Origin: Hymenobacter sp. BRD67
Lineage (GTDB): Bacteria > Bacteroidota > Bacteroidia > Cytophagales > Hymenobacteraceae
Direction of reading: 5' to 3'
Assembly: GCF_013256425.1 (NCBI RefSeq)
Contig: NZ_CP053904.1
Location: 620,001-684,000, forward strand
DNA: 64,000 nt
Numbering within the stretch: position 1 is the first letter of the stretch; every line of letters starts with the position of its first letter. The position numbers were made by a program, and so were the translations under genes. Positions 62,589 through 64,000 of this stretch are shown in pieces. The notes beneath the pieces are model-generated. The model did no database searches. It was not told the origin of the DNA and saw only the letters and a list, made by a program, of their open reading frames with translations.

Positions 62589-64000
62589 TTAAGTCGTTAA
62601 GGCGGCTACCACTTCGCTCAACGCCAGCGTCTTTTCTTCGCCGGTTTTCATGATTTTAATCTTGGCCACGCCGGCGGCCAGCTCCTCGGGGCCCAGCACC
62701 AGCACCAGCGGAATGCCTTTGGCATCGGCGTATTTAAACTGCTTTTGCAGCTTGCCGGCATCGGGATATAGCTCGGCCGGAATGCCGGCGGCGCGCAGCT
62801 CAGCCAGCAGCGGCAGGGCGGCCCGGCCGGCCTCCGTGCTGAAGTGCGTGAGCAGCACCCTCGTGGGCGTTTCGCCGGTTTCGGTAAACAGATTCAGGCT
62901 TTCGAGGCAGTCGTAGAGCCTGTCGACGCCAAAGGAGAAGCCCACGCCCGACACGCCCGGCAGGCCAAACGCGCCGGTGAGGTTGTCGTAGCGTCCGCCG
63001 CCGCTCACGCTGCCCATCGCCACGTTGTTGATTTTTACTTCAAAGATGCAGCCCGTGTAGTAGCTCAGGCCACGGGCCAGGGTGGGGTCAAACTCCAGGC
63101 GGTCGAACTGCCGAAAGCCGCTGGCTTGCAGCAGGTCGCGCACCTCAGCCAGCTCGTTGAGGCCCCGGTAAAAGGTAGCATCATCGTCGTCTTCGCTGGT
63201 GGCGGTAGGGCGCAGGCCGTCGGGCTCCACGCCGGCCGTGACAAAGCCGGCCAGCAGGCGCTCCAGCTTCTCGGCATAGTCGCCTTCCACGCTTAGCAGG
63301 GCGAAAAGGGTGTCGATAGTGGGCTCCGAAAAGCCTTTTTCCAGCAATTCCTTGCTCACGCCGTCGCGCTCGATTTTATCGAGCTTGTCGATGGCTACAA
63401 ACAAATCCGCTTCCTTGCCCTCGCCGCCCAAAGCCTGGTAAATGTTGCGCAGCACGCCCCGGTGGTTGATTTTAATTGTAAAATCTTCCAGCCCTAAGCC
63501 ATTCAGCACCTGGGCCATCATCAGCACTATTTCGGCTTCGCAGAGCAGCGAGTCGGTACCTACCACGTCGGCATCGCATTGGTAAAACTCGCGGTAGCGG
63601 CCGCGCTGGGGGCGGTCGGCGCGCCACACGGGCTGCATCTGGTAGCGTTTGAAGGGGAAGGTGAGCGTGCCCCGGTTCATGGCCACGTAGCGGGCAAAGG
63701 GCACGGTGAGGTCGTAGCGCAGGCCCTTCTCGGCAATTTTGGGCAGCACTGCCCTGGGGCCGGCTTCGAGGTCGGCGGCCGTGACCAGCGGCGTGATTTC
63801 GCCCCGGCGCTCTTTCACCAGAAAGTTGCCCGAGTTCAGTACTTTAAACAATAGCTGGTCGCCCTCGTCGCCGTATTTGCCGGTGAGCACCGACAGGTTT
63901 TCCAGGGTCGGGGTTTCGAGCGGGGCGTAGCCAAACGTTTCGAACGTGCGCCGGATGACGTTGAAAATGTGCTGGCGGCGGGCCACCTGGGCCGGCCCAA
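62589..64000 (-). CDS. hisS: Histidyl-tRNA synthetase (5' end outside window)
   Basis: The frame continues through position 64000, so the first codons lie beyond the window; an internal GTG at 63986 is only part of GPAQVARRQHIFNVIRRTF. Class II motif 2 is PVWRADRPQRGRYREFYQCD, the histidine-specific signature is LARGLSYYTGCIFEV, and motif 3 is GVSGVGFSFGVDRL. The C-terminal anticodon-binding domain is present (LLTHFSTEAGRAALPLLAELR). It charges tRNA-His. The frame is intact over the 470 residues seen. Confidence 0.96.
   Translation of the reverse strand, partial: GPAQVARRQHIFNVIRRTFETFGYAPLETPTLENLSVLTGKYGDEGDQLLFKVLNSGNFLVKERRGEITPLVTAADLEAGPRAVLPKIAEKGLRYDLTVPFARYVAMNRGTLTFPFKRYQMQPVWRADRPQRGRYREFYQCDADVVGTDSLLCEAEIVLMMAQVLNGLGLEDFTIKINHRGVLRNIYQALGGEGKEADLFVAIDKLDKIERDGVSKELLEKGFSEPTIDTLFALLSVEGDYAEKLERLLAGFVTAGVEPDGLRPTATSEDDDDATFYRGLNELAEVRDLLQASGFRQFDRLEFDPTLARGLSYYTGCIFEVKINNVAMGSVSGGGRYDNLTGAFGLPGVSGVGFSFGVDRLYDCLESLNLFTETGETPTRVLLTHFSTEAGRAALPLLAELRAAGIPAELYPDAGKLQKQFKYADAKGIPLVLVLGPEELAAGVAKIKIMKTGEEKTLALSEVVAALTT

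Overview
The window looks like chromosomal DNA of a GC-rich member of the Bacteroidota, most likely Hymenobacter or a close relative. The evidence is: promoters of the Bacteroidota type (TAnnTTTG) ahead of many genes; secreted proteins with type IX secretion tails (one gliding-motility C-terminal domain protein and one Por-type tail protein); a PID-CTERM-like short protein; a Bacteroidota-type Rho with a long Arg/Pro-rich insert; menaquinone (menC) genes; and several families of palindromic intergenic repeats. No rRNA, tRNA, CRISPR array, prophage or intact insertion sequence was seen.

Layout. 1-4.1 kb: secreted glycoside hydrolases (GH53 galactanase, cut by the window edge, and a cellulase-fold enzyme) and a GlcNAc-kinase-like ATPase. 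4.2-9.4 kb: a DACNV-type diadenylate cyclase, a small membrane protein, a HI0933-type flavoprotein and a ClC channel with CBS domains. 9.5-12.5 kb: an AddB-like nuclease. 13-21.3 kb: an ABM-like protein, a PIG-L deacetylase with an oddly AT-richer middle, an aspartate kinase, a CocE-type hydrolase and two related TPR-tailed proteins. 21.8-25.7 kb: serS and rho. 25.9-31.6 kb: a UbiA prenyltransferase and methyltransferase pair, a DUF4197 protein, then a regulatory cassette (membrane protein, winged-helix regulator, DUF4153-type membrane protein) sharing one palindromic operator. 31.6-37.7 kb: radical SAM/B12 protein, membrane proteins, a ferritin-like protein and PBP1A. 38-42.6 kb: divergent arginine decarboxylase and ureohydrolase, then argS. 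42.8-49.9 kb: LOG protein, EgtB, KGG protein, menC, an aspartic protease with PDZ domain, an acyltransferase and a phasin/H1-like protein. 50-64 kb: pdhB, a TPR lipoprotein, PspC, GT2, YbaB, a PID-CTERM-like protein, pgi, two type IX cargo proteins, hutH and hisS (cut by the window edge).

The most pervasive oddity is technical or biological: 16 genes, including argS, pgi and pdhB, which are normally essential or central, are broken at 20 places. Every break is repaired by adding one G or C to a short G/C run, and in every gene the repaired length becomes a whole number of codons. I read this as systematic homopolymer under-calling in the assembly, and annotate these genes as functional CDS with the sites stated.

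The best candidates for new biology are the operator-linked membrane-protein/regulator cassette at 28.8-31.6 kb, the DACNV cyclase with an altered RHR motif, the palindromic repeat family whose two arms stay perfectly complementary while changing in sequence between copies, and a group of genes whose promoters sit only 4-8 bases before the start codon.
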